Positions 1 through 7,812 of a stretch of DNA of 64,000 bases are shown here, piece by piece. The notes under the pieces are model-generated. The model was not told the DNA's origin and did not search any database. It saw only the letters and a program-made list of their open reading frames with translations. The translations under genes were made by a program, and so were the position numbers. Every line of letters begins with the position of its first letter. The stretch's first letter is position 1. Origin of the DNA: Cryobacterium soli (lineage in GTDB: Bacteria > Actinomycetota > Actinomycetes > Actinomycetales > Microbacteriaceae); assembly GCF_003611035.1 (NCBI RefSeq), contig NZ_CP030033.1, positions 2,852,001-2,916,000 on the forward strand, given 5' to 3'.

Positions 1-933
1 GGTACGCAGCTCGGCCTCCGCAGAGAAGGCGTCCACGAACCTGTCGTGGATGGTCTCGTGCACGAGCACCCGCGTGATGGCCGTGCAATCCTGGCCGGCG
101 TTGTAGAACGCGAAGTCGGCGATGGCGGAGGCCACCTTGGCCACGTCCACGTCGGGGAACACCAGGGCGGGCGCCTTGCCGCCGAGTTCGAGGTGGGCGC
201 GTTTGAGGGTGTGCGCGGCTCCGGAAGCCACGGCCATGCCCGCCCGTACGCTGCCCGTGATCGACACCAGGCCGGGCACCGGGTGTTCCACGATGAACGC
301 GCCGGTCGTGGCGTCGCCGAGCACGATGTTCATCACCCCGTCGGGGAGGATGCCCTGGCTGATGCGGGCCAGCTCCAGGGTGGACTCCGGGGTGGTGTCG
401 CTCGGTTTGAGCACCAGCGTGTTCCCGGCCGCCAGGGCCGGCCCGATCTTCCACACGGCCATCAGGAAGGGGAAGTTCCACGGCGTGACCTGGCCCACCA
501 CCCCGATGGGCTCCCGGCGCACCCAGGAGGTCATGCCCTCGAGATACTCGCCGGCCGATCTGCCCTCGAGCAGTCGGGCCGCGCCGGCGAAAAAGCGCAG
601 CTGATCGGCGCCCGCGGCCACCTCGTCGGCGGCGATCGTGGCCCGGGGTTGACCGGTATTGCGGTGCTGGGCCTCCACGATGGCATCGCTGTTCGCCTCC
701 ACGGCATCGGCGAGCAACAACAGTGCCCGCTGCCGGTCGGACGGGGTGCCGCGGCCCCAGGCCGGGAACGCGGCCGCGGCGGCACGCATGGCGTCGTCCA
801 CATCCGCCGCCGTGGATATCGGCGCCCTGGCCACGATGGTGCCCGTGGTCGGATCGATCACGTCGAGGCGGGCGGTTCCGGCCGGCGTGACGAATTGGCC
901 GTTGATGAAATTGGACAGGATCGGCGTGCTCAC
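1..933 (-). CDS. Aldehyde dehydrogenase, aminobutyraldehyde dehydrogenase-like (3' end outside window)
   Basis: An NAD(P)-dependent aldehyde dehydrogenase that oxidises an aldehyde to its acid in the cytoplasm. The first 311 residues are present and the C-terminus lies beyond the window edge. Visible catalytic features are the oxyanion Asn153 in PWNFP, general base Glu249 in LELGG and nucleophile Cys283 in NAGQDCTA. The GQDCTA context is typical of gamma-aminobutyraldehyde/betaine aldehyde dehydrogenases (family knowledge), so a polyamine- or GABA-related substrate is likely but not proven. GTG 933 is chosen because AGGAG lies 4 nt upstream. An in-frame ATG at 945 has no ribosome-binding site. 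It is transcribed divergently from the monooxygenase at 1195. Confidence 0.88.
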   Translation of the reverse strand, partial: MSTPILSNFINGQFVTPAGTARLDVIDPTTGTIVARAPISTAADVDDAMRAAAAAFPAWGRGTPSDRQRALLLLADAVEANSDAIVEAQHRNTGQPRATIAADEVAAGADQLRFFAGAARLLEGRSAGEYLEGMTSWVRREPIGVVGQVTPWNFPFLMAVWKIGPALAAGNTLVLKPSDTTPESTLELARISQGILPDGVMNIVLGDATTGAFIVEHPVPGLVSITGSVRAGMAVASGAAHTLKRAHLELGGKAPALVFPDVDVAKVASAIADFAFYNAGQDCTAITRVLVHETIHDRFVDAFSAEAELRT

Positions 934-1031
934 GGTGCTCCTCATCGACAGAGAAATCGTGTCGGTGCCGCGGTCTCCCGCAACACCGCAGGCAAGACAT
1001 TTCTCGGCCAGTATGGCACCTGGCCGGGCAA

Positions 1032-1047
1032 AAAGGCAGGTGCCTTT
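1032..1047. promoter_or_regulatory. Inverted repeat between divergent genes
   Basis: AAAGGCA-GG-TGCCTTT is a perfect 7-bp inverted repeat in the 261-bp gap between the aldehyde dehydrogenase and the monooxygenase operon. A GGCACC at 1015-1020 is complementary to the GGTGCC inside it. It could be an operator for a regulator encoded elsewhere. No promoter hexamers were convincing around it. Confidence 0.3.
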
Positions 1048-1194
1048 CTGGCCGGCCGGGCGGGCCCAACCGAAGGATCTTGCATGGCGGCGCCGCTGGC
1101 CGAGCGCAAAACGCAGATGCTTCGGCGGCGCCCAGTGTGACGCCGTGTTTCATGAAGGGATGTGCCCGGTCCGTGAAAACGTGAGCATAGGTCC

Positions 1195-2574
1195 ATGCCC
1201 AGACAGATCCGCTTCAACGCCTTCGACATGAACTGCGTCGCCCACCAGTCCTCCGGCCTGTGGCGCCACCCCGACGACAGGTCGCAGAGCTACACCGACC
1301 TCGCCTACTGGACCGAACTCGCCAAGCTTCTCGAGAAGGGCCGCTTCGACGGCATCTTCCTCGCGGACGTGCTGGGCACCTACGACGTCTACGGCGGCAC
1401 CAACGAGGCGGCGATCCGCAACGGCGCGCAGATCCCCGTCGCCGACCCGCTGCTGGTCATCCCCGCGATGGCCTACGTCACCGAGCACCTCGGGTTCGGC
1501 GTGACCGCCGGCACCGCCTATGAGCACCCGTACCCGTTCGCCCGGCGCATGTCGACGCTCGACCACCTCACCAAGGGCCGCGTGGGCTGGAACGTCGTCA
1601 CCGGCTATCTGCCCTCCGCCGCGCGCAACATGGGCCAGGACGACCAGCTCGAACACGACGACCGCTACGACTACGCCGACGAGTACCTCGAGGTGCTCTA
1701 CAAGCTGTGGGAGGGCTCCTGGGAGGATGACGCCGTCGTGCGCGACACCGAGACCGGCGTCTTCACCGACCCGAGCAAGGTGCACTCCATCGGACACTCC
1801 GGCAAGCACTTCCAGGTTCCGGGCATCCACCTCTCCGAGCCGAGCCCGCAGCGCTCACCCGTGATCTACCAGGCCGGCGCATCCAGCCGCGGCATCGCGT
1901 TCGCGGCGGGCAACGCCGAGGCGATCTTCGTGGCCGCGTCGACCAAGCACGTGCTCAAGGACACCGTCACCAAGCTGCGCGACGCCCTCGAGGCCGCCGG
2001 CCGTGACCGCTACTCGGCCAAGATCTACACGCTGCTCACGATCATCACCGACGAGACCAGCGAGAAGGCCCAGGCCAAGTACCTCGACTACCTCAGCTAC
2101 GCCAGCGAAGAAGGCGCCCTGGTCTTCATGTCCGGGTGGATGGGCGTGGACCTGTCCGGCTACGCGCTGGACGAGCCGATCGGCAACGTCAAGAGCAACG
2201 CCATCCAGTCCACCGTGGCCAACTTCCAGGCCGCGAACCACGACGGCTCCGAGTGGACGGTGGGGGACATCGCCCGGGCCGGCGCGATCGGCGGGCTGGG
2301 CCCGTTCATCGTCGGCTCCGGCAGCGAGATCGCCGACCAGCTCGAGGAGTGGGCCGACGAGACGGATGTGGACGGGTTCAACCTGGCCTACGCCATCACG
2401 CCGGGCACCTTCGAAGACGTGGTCACCTGGGTGGTGCCCGAGCTGCAGAAGCGCGGCGTGTACCCCACCGAGTACACCGAGGGCACGCTGCGGCAGAAGC
2501 TGCACGGCCGCGGCGACCGCCTGCCCGACGAGCACCGCGGCGCGAACTACCGCGTCGGCGTGCCCGTCGCCTGA
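1195..2574 (+). CDS. FMN-dependent monooxygenase, NtaA/SnaA/DmoA family (LLM class)
   Basis: A 459-residue flavin-dependent monooxygenase of the nitrilotriacetate monooxygenase component A / dimethylsulfide monooxygenase group. Such enzymes use FMNH2 from a separate reductase to oxygenate small sulfur or nitrogen compounds. The N-terminus (RFNAFDMNCVAHQS, then GLWRHPDD) and the central GRVGWNVVTG block are characteristic of this family, and the length matches the usual 440-460 residues. It lies 37 nt upstream of a MetN-like ATPase and is followed by a MetI-like permease and MetQ-like binding protein, so it probably attacks an imported organosulfur compound (inference). No flavin reductase gene is seen nearby. 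The start is preceded only by a weak AGGT. Confidence 0.85.
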   Translation: MPRQIRFNAFDMNCVAHQSSGLWRHPDDRSQSYTDLAYWTELAKLLEKGRFDGIFLADVLGTYDVYGGTNEAAIRNGAQIPVADPLLVIPAMAYVTEHLGFGVTAGTAYEHPYPFARRMSTLDHLTKGRVGWNVVTGYLPSAARNMGQDDQLEHDDRYDYADEYLEVLYKLWEGSWEDDAVVRDTETGVFTDPSKVHSIGHSGKHFQVPGIHLSEPSPQRSPVIYQAGASSRGIAFAAGNAEAIFVAASTKHVLKDTVTKLRDALEAAGRDRYSAKIYTLLTIITDETSEKAQAKYLDYLSYASEEGALVFMSGWMGVDLSGYALDEPIGNVKSNAIQSTVANFQAANHDGSEWTVGDIARAGAIGGLGPFIVGSGSEIADQLEEWADETDVDGFNLAYAITPGTFEDVVTWVVPELQKRGVYPTEYTEGTLRQKLHGRGDRLPDEHRGANYRVGVPVA

Positions 2575-2611
2575 CTCTCCCGCCCACCCATCCGCTCGAC
2601 AGGAGCCCCGC

Positions 2612-3634
2612 ATGATCAGCCTCGAACAGCTGACCAAGGTCTACGGCCACGGTGATGCGCAGACCGTGGTGCTCGACCGCCTCGACTTCAGCGTCGACGC
2701 CGGCGAGATCTTCGCCGTCGTCGGCCCGAGCGGGGCCGGCAAGAGCACCCTGGCGCAGTGCGTCAACCTGCTTGAACGACCCACCAGCGGGTCGGTGCTC
2801 GTGAACGGCGAGAACCTCTCCCAGCTCAGCGAGAAGCAGTTGCGGGTGGCGCGTCGCCGGATCGGCACCATCTTCCAGTCGGATGGCCTCTACTCCCGGC
2901 GCACCGCCGCTGCGAACGTGGCGCTGCCGTTGGAGTACCTCGGTGTCACCGCCGCGGAGACCCGCGCCCGGGTGTCGGAACTGCTCGACCGCGTCGGGCT
3001 GTCGAACAAGGCCGGGCACTACCCGCACCAGCTCTCCGGCGGCCAGCGGCAGCGGGTGGGCATCGCCCGCGCGCTGGCGCTGCGCCCGAGCGTGCTGCTC
3101 AGCGACGAAGCCACCTCGGGTCTTGACCCCGACTCCACCCGGTCGATCGTGGCGCTGCTCAAGGAGCTCCGCGACGACCTGGGCCTGTCGATCCTCTTCA
3201 TCACCCACGAGATGGACACCGTGTTGCAGGTCGCCGACTCCGTCGCGCGCCTCGACCACGGCCGCATCGTGGAGAGCGGCCGCATCGTCGAGCTGTTGCG
3301 CGATCCCGCGTCTGGGCTCGGCCGGGCGCTGCGTCCGGCGCGCTCGCACGAGAGCGCCGCGGCCGACGCCACCGAGTGGTTCGTCAGCTACACCTCCGCC
3401 GCGGTGCCGGCCGACTGGCTCACCCGCCTCGCCGACCAGCTCGGCACCACGGTGTCGCTGCTCGGCGCCTCCATCGAGACCGTCGACGGCGCCACGGTGG
3501 GGCACGCCAGCATCGGCGTCACCGGCGCCGACCGGGAGCACCTCGTCGCCGTCGCCCGCAGCCTGGGGCTCGACGCCCGCCCGGAGCCGACCGGGGAGTC
3601 TCTGCCGGCCGAGATCCTGGAGCAGGTCGCATGA
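2612..3634 (+). CDS. MetN-like ABC transporter ATP-binding protein
   Basis: ATPase subunit (340 aa) of a methionine-type importer. It has Walker A GPSGAGKST (Lys44), signature LSGGQRQRVG, Walker B VLLSDEATSGLD and the H-loop ITHEMD. After about residue 250 a C-terminal extension matches the NIL regulatory domain of MetN proteins, which in that family binds methionine and inhibits transport. AGGAG at 2601-2605 sits 6 nt before the ATG. The stop overlaps the permease start (ATGA). The substrate may be methionine or another organosulfur compound handled by the upstream monooxygenase. Confidence 0.9.
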   Translation: MISLEQLTKVYGHGDAQTVVLDRLDFSVDAGEIFAVVGPSGAGKSTLAQCVNLLERPTSGSVLVNGENLSQLSEKQLRVARRRIGTIFQSDGLYSRRTAAANVALPLEYLGVTAAETRARVSELLDRVGLSNKAGHYPHQLSGGQRQRVGIARALALRPSVLLSDEATSGLDPDSTRSIVALLKELRDDLGLSILFITHEMDTVLQVADSVARLDHGRIVESGRIVELLRDPASGLGRALRPARSHESAAADATEWFVSYTSAAVPADWLTRLADQLGTTVSLLGASIETVDGATVGHASIGVTGADREHLVAVARSLGLDARPEPTGESLPAEILEQVA

Positions 3635-4410
3635 GCATCCTGAACGGCGCCGTGCACCTGAACAGCGTGCACCTGAACAGCGTGCACCTGAGCAACAACG
3701 TGCCGCTGGCCGAGATCCCCGCGCTGGTCTTCCCCGCGCTGCTCGACACCCTGATCATGGTCGGCATCGTCATGGCGATCGTCGTGCTCGTCGGCATCCC
3801 GCTCGGCGCCCTGGTGCACAACCTCGCCCCCGGCGGACTGTTCGAGAATCCCGCCCTGCACACCATGCTCAGCTGGATCGTGAGCATCGGCCGCTCGTTG
3901 CCGTTCCTCATCCTGATGGCCGCGATCGTGCCGTTCACCCGGTTCATCACGGGTACCAACATCGGCATCGCGGCGGCCGTCGTGCCCATGTCGATCGCCG
4001 GAATCGCGTTCTTCACCCGCATCGTGGAGAACTCCCTGCGCGGTGTGCCGCCCACCCTGGTGCGGGTCGCCAAGGCCTCAGGGGCGTCGCCGCTGCAGAT
4101 CATCCGCACCGCGCAGCTCAGCGAGGCGCTGCCGTCGATCATCGGCGGCCTCACCATCAACACCATCGCCATGATCGAGTACTCCGCCATCGCCGGCACC
4201 ATCGGTGCCGGCGGCATCGGCTACGTGGCAGTCACCTACGGCTACCAGCGATTCGACAACACCGTGATGCTCGCGACCATCGTGATCCTCGTCGCCACGG
4301 TGGCGTCGGTGCAACTGATCGGCGACCGGCTCGTGCGCCTGACCACCCCGCACAGCCGCACGCAATCCCGGCGGCCGCGCGCCGCCCGCCGCGAAGCGAG
4401 CCTGGTGTGA
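3631..4410 (+). CDS. MetI-like ABC transporter permease
   Basis: Inner-membrane permease of 259 aa with about five to six transmembrane segments and the binding-protein-dependent transport signature around VAKASGASPLQIIRTAQL, which contacts the ATPase. This is the normal MetI architecture. The N-terminus is unusual: residues 8-21 contain the pentapeptide VHLNS in tandem (VHLNSVHLNSVHLS), encoded by three 15-bp DNA repeats at 3652-3696. This suggests recent slippage in a non-essential cytoplasmic or periplasmic tail. The gene is translationally coupled to the ATPase gene by ATGA. Confidence 0.9.
   Translation: MSILNGAVHLNSVHLNSVHLSNNVPLAEIPALVFPALLDTLIMVGIVMAIVVLVGIPLGALVHNLAPGGLFENPALHTMLSWIVSIGRSLPFLILMAAIVPFTRFITGTNIGIAAAVVPMSIAGIAFFTRIVENSLRGVPPTLVRVAKASGASPLQIIRTAQLSEALPSIIGGLTINTIAMIEYSAIAGTIGAGGIGYVAVTYGYQRFDNTVMLATIVILVATVASVQLIGDRLVRLTTPHSRTQSRRPRAARREASLV
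3652..3696 (+). repeat. Three tandem 15-bp repeats in metI-like gene
   Basis: The unit GTGCACCTGAACAGC occurs perfectly at 3652-3666 and 3667-3681, then with two changes at 3682-3696. It is in frame, so it expands the permease N-terminus by whole pentapeptides. Confidence 0.85.
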
Positions 4411-4547
4411 GCCGCCGCCCGGTGCGGATGCCGCCACGCACGTCCGCGTCGACGCCGCGTCCCCTGTCGTGCCGAATGCCGTGGGCGAGCTGTCCGGCCT
4501 GACGCGCATTCCTGACGCCTCGGCCTGACTCGCCCAACCACACCTGA

Positions 4548-4565
4548 CCCGCGCCTGCTCGCGGG
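4548..4565 (+). other. Small hairpin in the permease-binding-protein gap
   Basis: CCCGCG-CCTGCT-CGCGGG forms a 6-bp stem in the 264-bp gap between the MetI-like and MetQ-like genes. It could act as an mRNA processing or attenuation hairpin that sets different expression of the binding protein. The surrounding sequence is C-rich and otherwise featureless, and no riboswitch was recognised. Confidence 0.25.
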
Positions 4566-4674
4566 CGGGACCTCGCCTGCGCGCGCCGCCTGCGCCCGCC
4601 CGCTCCTTTCCCGCACGTTCTCGCCCTCCCCGCACCTCTGCACAGCACGCAGACCACTCCCCGAAGGAACCCCC

Positions 4675-5601
4675 ATGTCTACGCCCAGCACCCCCACCCC
4701 CTCCACTCCTGCTGCCTCCAGCGAACCGCACGGCTTCGAGCTCAAGAAGCGTCGCCGCTGGCCCTGGATCGCCGGCATCACCGTCGTGGTCGTCGGCGCC
4801 GCCGCAGCCATCACCATCCCGCTGATCAACCCGCCCACCTCCGCCAACGCCACCGAGGGCGCCACCCTCATCGTCGCCACCGCGGAGGGCAACGCCGCCG
4901 AACAGGCGCTGGTGAACTTCGTGGCCGAGGAAGTGGCGCCCAAGTACGGCATCACCGTGAAGTTCAAGGGTCTCTCCGACAGCAACACCATCAACCGCGC
5001 GGTGAGCGAGGGCGAGGTGGCCGGCACGGTCTACCAGCACAAGCTCTGGCTCAGCCAGGTTCTCGAGTCCAACCCCGACTTCAGGGAGACCGCCGCCGCC
5101 CCGGTGTTCCGCTGGGGCTTCGGACTGTGGAGCGACAAGTACACCAGCGTCGACCAGGTCCCCGACGGCGGCACCGTGTCGCTGTACTCCGACCCCGCCA
5201 ATGAGGCCCAGGGCCTGTGGCTGCTGCAGGAAGCCGGGCTCATCACGCTGAAGGCCGGCACCACGGCCGGCACCGCCACCCAGGACGACATCGCCACCAA
5301 TCCGAAGAACCTGAAGTTCACGCTGCTCGACTTCGCCGCGCAGTCCCGCGCACTGCCCGACCTCGATCTCGCGGCCGGCTACACCGAGTACTACCTGGCC
5401 GCAAGCATCCCGATCGAACAGCAGATCTTCGCCCCCGCCGCGCCCGACGAGTTCGCCGGCCAGCTCACCATCGGCAGCGACTTCGCCGACACCGAGAACA
5501 TCAAGAACCTCGTCGCCGCCTTCACCGACCCGGCGGTGCAGGAGTTCCTGGCCACCGACCCCACCGTGAAGGGCATCCTGCTCCCCATCGACGCAAAATA
5601 G
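4675..5601 (+). CDS. MetQ/NlpA-family substrate-binding protein with N-terminal membrane anchor
   Basis: Extracytoplasmic binding protein (308 aa) of the methionine-type importer. The mature part starts near residue 62 (ATLIVATAEGN) and keeps the NlpA-family features KYGITVKFKGLSDS and GTVYQH. Unlike ordinary MetQ lipoproteins it has no lipobox cysteine. Instead a 25-residue cytoplasmic Ser/Thr/Pro-rich stretch and basic LKKRRR precede one hydrophobic segment at about residues 31-51, so it looks like a type II signal-anchored protein. AAGGA lies about 6 nt before the ATG. The start is well supported and no alternative start would create a lipobox. Confidence 0.87.
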   Translation: MSTPSTPTPSTPAASSEPHGFELKKRRRWPWIAGITVVVVGAAAAITIPLINPPTSANATEGATLIVATAEGNAAEQALVNFVAEEVAPKYGITVKFKGLSDSNTINRAVSEGEVAGTVYQHKLWLSQVLESNPDFRETAAAPVFRWGFGLWSDKYTSVDQVPDGGTVSLYSDPANEAQGLWLLQEAGLITLKAGTTAGTATQDDIATNPKNLKFTLLDFAAQSRALPDLDLAAGYTEYYLAASIPIEQQIFAPAAPDEFAGQLTIGSDFADTENIKNLVAAFTDPAVQEFLATDPTVKGILLPIDAK

Positions 5602-5610
5602 CCCGCGGAA

Positions 5611-6264
5611 CTAGTCCCGGCCCGTGCCGGCCTCGCGGCCGTAGGCGCGGAGGAAGGCGCGCACTCCGTCGACGATGATCCGGCGCGTCTCGGCCGGCGG
5701 CCGGGCGGTCGGGCGGCCGAGAGAGTACACGGAGGGCGACAAGGCCAATGCCACGAAGTGATCGGCCGCCACTCGGGGCTGGGGGGTCCTGAGCAGGCCC
5801 TGGCGGTCGAGCTCGACGAACCGCGCTGCGACGGCGTCCTCGGGTTCGACCCCGTCCCAGTGCCGGTCGCGGAGCTCGGGCAGATTCTCCGACTCAGTGG
5901 AGAGCAACCGCATGAGCGCGCTGTAGTCGGCCGAGCCGATCGCCGTGGCGGTGATGCTGTCGGCAAAACCGATCAGGGCCTCCTCGACGTCGGTGACGCC
6001 GGTGAGGTGCGTGTCGATCGCCTGGGACACTGTGGTGCCAAGCGCCTTGACCGCTTGCTCCACGACGGCGAGGAGCAAGGTGCGCTTGTCACCGTAGTAG
6101 TCGTAGACGGTGCGCTTGGACACCCCGGCCGACGCTGAGATCGCGTCCATACTCGTGCGGTCGAAGCCGTCGGACAGGAAATGGGTGCGCGCCGCACCGA
6201 TGATGGCTGCGCGCTTCTGCACCGAACCCTCACGAATGGTCTTGCCCACGACGGCTGCCGTCAT
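5611..6264 (-). CDS. TetR-family transcriptional regulator
   Basis: A 217-aa repressor with an N-terminal TetR helix-turn-helix at about residues 18-60 (SMDAISASAGVSKRTVYDYYGDK) and a variable ligand-binding domain behind it. GGGAGG precedes the start. It is divergent from the adjacent MFS exporter, with 77 bp between them that contain perfect inverted repeats. The usual arrangement is a repressor controlling the pump and itself, induced by a pump substrate (inference). Confidence 0.9.
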   Translation of the reverse strand: MTAAVVGKTIREGSVQKRAAIIGAARTHFLSDGFDRTSMDAISASAGVSKRTVYDYYGDKRTLLLAVVEQAVKALGTTVSQAIDTHLTGVTDVEEALIGFADSITATAIGSADYSALMRLLSTESENLPELRDRHWDGVEPEDAVAARFVELDRQGLLRTPQPRVAADHFVALALSPSVYSLGRPTARPPAETRRIIVDGVRAFLRAYGREAGTGRD

Positions 6265-6303
6265 CAGTCCTCCCGACTGCGTAGAAGTCGATCTTACTCC
6301 CCG

Positions 6304-6332
6304 GTGTACTTAACTACACTGCACCGTGTAGT
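6304..6332. promoter_or_regulatory. Overlapping inverted repeats, probable TetR operator
   Basis: ACTACAC-tgcacc-GTGTAGT (6313-6332) is a perfect 7-bp-arm palindrome. It shares its left arm with a second repeat, GTGTA-cttaac-TACAC (6304-6319). The pair lies 10-38 bp before the exporter start, so bound TetR would cover the exporter promoter. A TAGTGT hexamer at 6329-6334 lies 7 nt before the ATG at 6342. Confidence 0.65.
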
Positions 6333-6341
6333 GTCGCTGCC

Positions 6342-7799
6342 ATGTCATCAATTACCTCACCCGCGCCGGTCAGCGCGCGGCGGCTGAACCTCATCAGCCT
6401 CGTCCTCGTGCTCGGCGTCATCACCACGATTCTCGACACCACGATCGTCAATATCGCCCTGGACACCCTGCACTCCGTCTTCCACGCCACCGTCGCGGAT
6501 ACCCAGTGGGTGGTGACCGCGTACCTCCTGGCCTACGTGGCCGTCATCCCGGTGTCCGGCTGGGCATCCGAAAGGTTCGGTACTCGCCGCGTCTGGATGG
6601 TCGCGCTGGCGGTCTTCATGAGCGGTTCGCTGCTGTGCGGGCTGGCCTGGAACCTGCCGGCGCTGATCGGCTTCCGAGTGCTGCAAGGCATCGGCGGTGG
6701 CATGGTGCTGCCCGTCACGCTCACGATCCTCACCCGCGCGGCCGGCCGGAACCGGATCGGCCGCGCCATCGCGACCATCGGGCTCGTCGGCCAGCTCGGC
6801 CCGATTCTCGGCCCGATCCTCGGGGGCACGATCGTCGATTCGGTGGGATGGCACTGGCTGTTCTTCGTGAACATCCCGATCTGCCTGGTGGCGCTGGTGC
6901 TCGCCCCGATCTTCCTCCCTGCGGGCGAGAAGGATCGCTCCCACCCGCTCGATTTTCTCGGGTTCGCCCTGCTGACCCCCGGAGTGGTCGCCCTCGCCTA
7001 CGGTCTCAGCCAGGCGACCGGAGCGGACGGCTTCGCGGCGACGGAGGTCTGGCTGCCGATGGCCCTCGGGTTCGTCTTCCTCGCTTCGTTCACGATCCGG
7101 TCGCTGCGTGCCAGGCGTCCTGCTCTCATCGATGTGCGCGTGTTCGCCCGGCGCAGCTTCGGCATTGGAAGCGTGATGACGTTCGTGAGCGGGTTCTCGA
7201 TCTATGCCCTGATGTTCCTGCTGCCGCTGTTCTACCAGCAGGTGCGCGGCGAGTCGGTCTTCACCACCGGATTCCTGCTGATCCCGCAGGGGGTCGGCAC
7301 CATGTGCTTCATCCTGGTCAACCGATACCTCGCCGGGCGCGTCGATACCCGCTTTGTGATCGCGGGGGGAGTGCTCCTGACCATGGCCGGCACGTTGCCG
7401 TTCGCGCTCGCCGGGGCCGCCGGCGGCGAGGCCCTCCTTCTCGCCGGGCAGTTCTTCCAGGGCTTCGGCATGGCGGCCGTGTCCCTGCCGGTGATGACCC
7501 TGGCCTTCGCCAGCCTGAGCAACGCCGAGACGCCCAGGGGCAGTGCCGCGTTCAACGTGGTGAAGCAGGTCGGCGCGCCGTTCGGTGTCACCGTGATCGC
7601 CGTGGTGCTGCAGAACAACCTCGCCGGTGCCGTCACCGCGACCCAGGCGCTCGCTGCCTTCAACGCCTCCTTCTGGTGGGTCTTGGCTCTGAGCGCCGTC
7701 CCGCTGCTCCTGGCCTTCCTGCTGCCGGCGTCGCCGCGACGCGAGGTAGCCGGGGTTGCCGATGTTGCCGAGGTGCGAACGGCCGACGTGCCCGGCTAG
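6342..7799 (+). CDS. MFS drug exporter, DHA2/EmrB-QacA type
   Basis: Proton-driven efflux pump of 485 aa with about 14 predicted transmembrane segments. It has motif C-like glycine/proline patterns (GLVGQLGPILGPILGG) in helix 5 and the DHA2 N-terminal motif LDTTIVNIALDTL. Family members export antibiotics, dyes or lipophilic toxins; the substrate cannot be read from sequence. It is controlled, most probably, by the divergent TetR regulator. It converges on the minus-strand acyltransferase gene only 13 bp away, and no hairpin terminator is visible between them. Confidence 0.9.
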   Translation: MSSITSPAPVSARRLNLISLVLVLGVITTILDTTIVNIALDTLHSVFHATVADTQWVVTAYLLAYVAVIPVSGWASERFGTRRVWMVALAVFMSGSLLCGLAWNLPALIGFRVLQGIGGGMVLPVTLTILTRAAGRNRIGRAIATIGLVGQLGPILGPILGGTIVDSVGWHWLFFVNIPICLVALVLAPIFLPAGEKDRSHPLDFLGFALLTPGVVALAYGLSQATGADGFAATEVWLPMALGFVFLASFTIRSLRARRPALIDVRVFARRSFGIGSVMTFVSGFSIYALMFLLPLFYQQVRGESVFTTGFLLIPQGVGTMCFILVNRYLAGRVDTRFVIAGGVLLTMAGTLPFALAGAAGGEALLLAGQFFQGFGMAAVSLPVMTLAFASLSNAETPRGSAAFNVVKQVGAPFGVTVIAVVLQNNLAGAVTATQALAAFNASFWWVLALSAVPLLLAFLLPASPRREVAGVADVAEVRTADVPG

Positions 7800-7812
7800 A
7801 ACGGCGGTGTGG

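Noticed and set aside
934..1194. SAM riboswitch before the monooxygenase-MetNIQ operon
   Set aside because: Neither SAM-I nor SAM-IV core sequence could be traced; only a short palindrome is present.
7800..7812. Terminator between the MFS exporter and the convergent acyltransferase gene
   Set aside because: The 13-bp gap and its flanks form no convincing stem.
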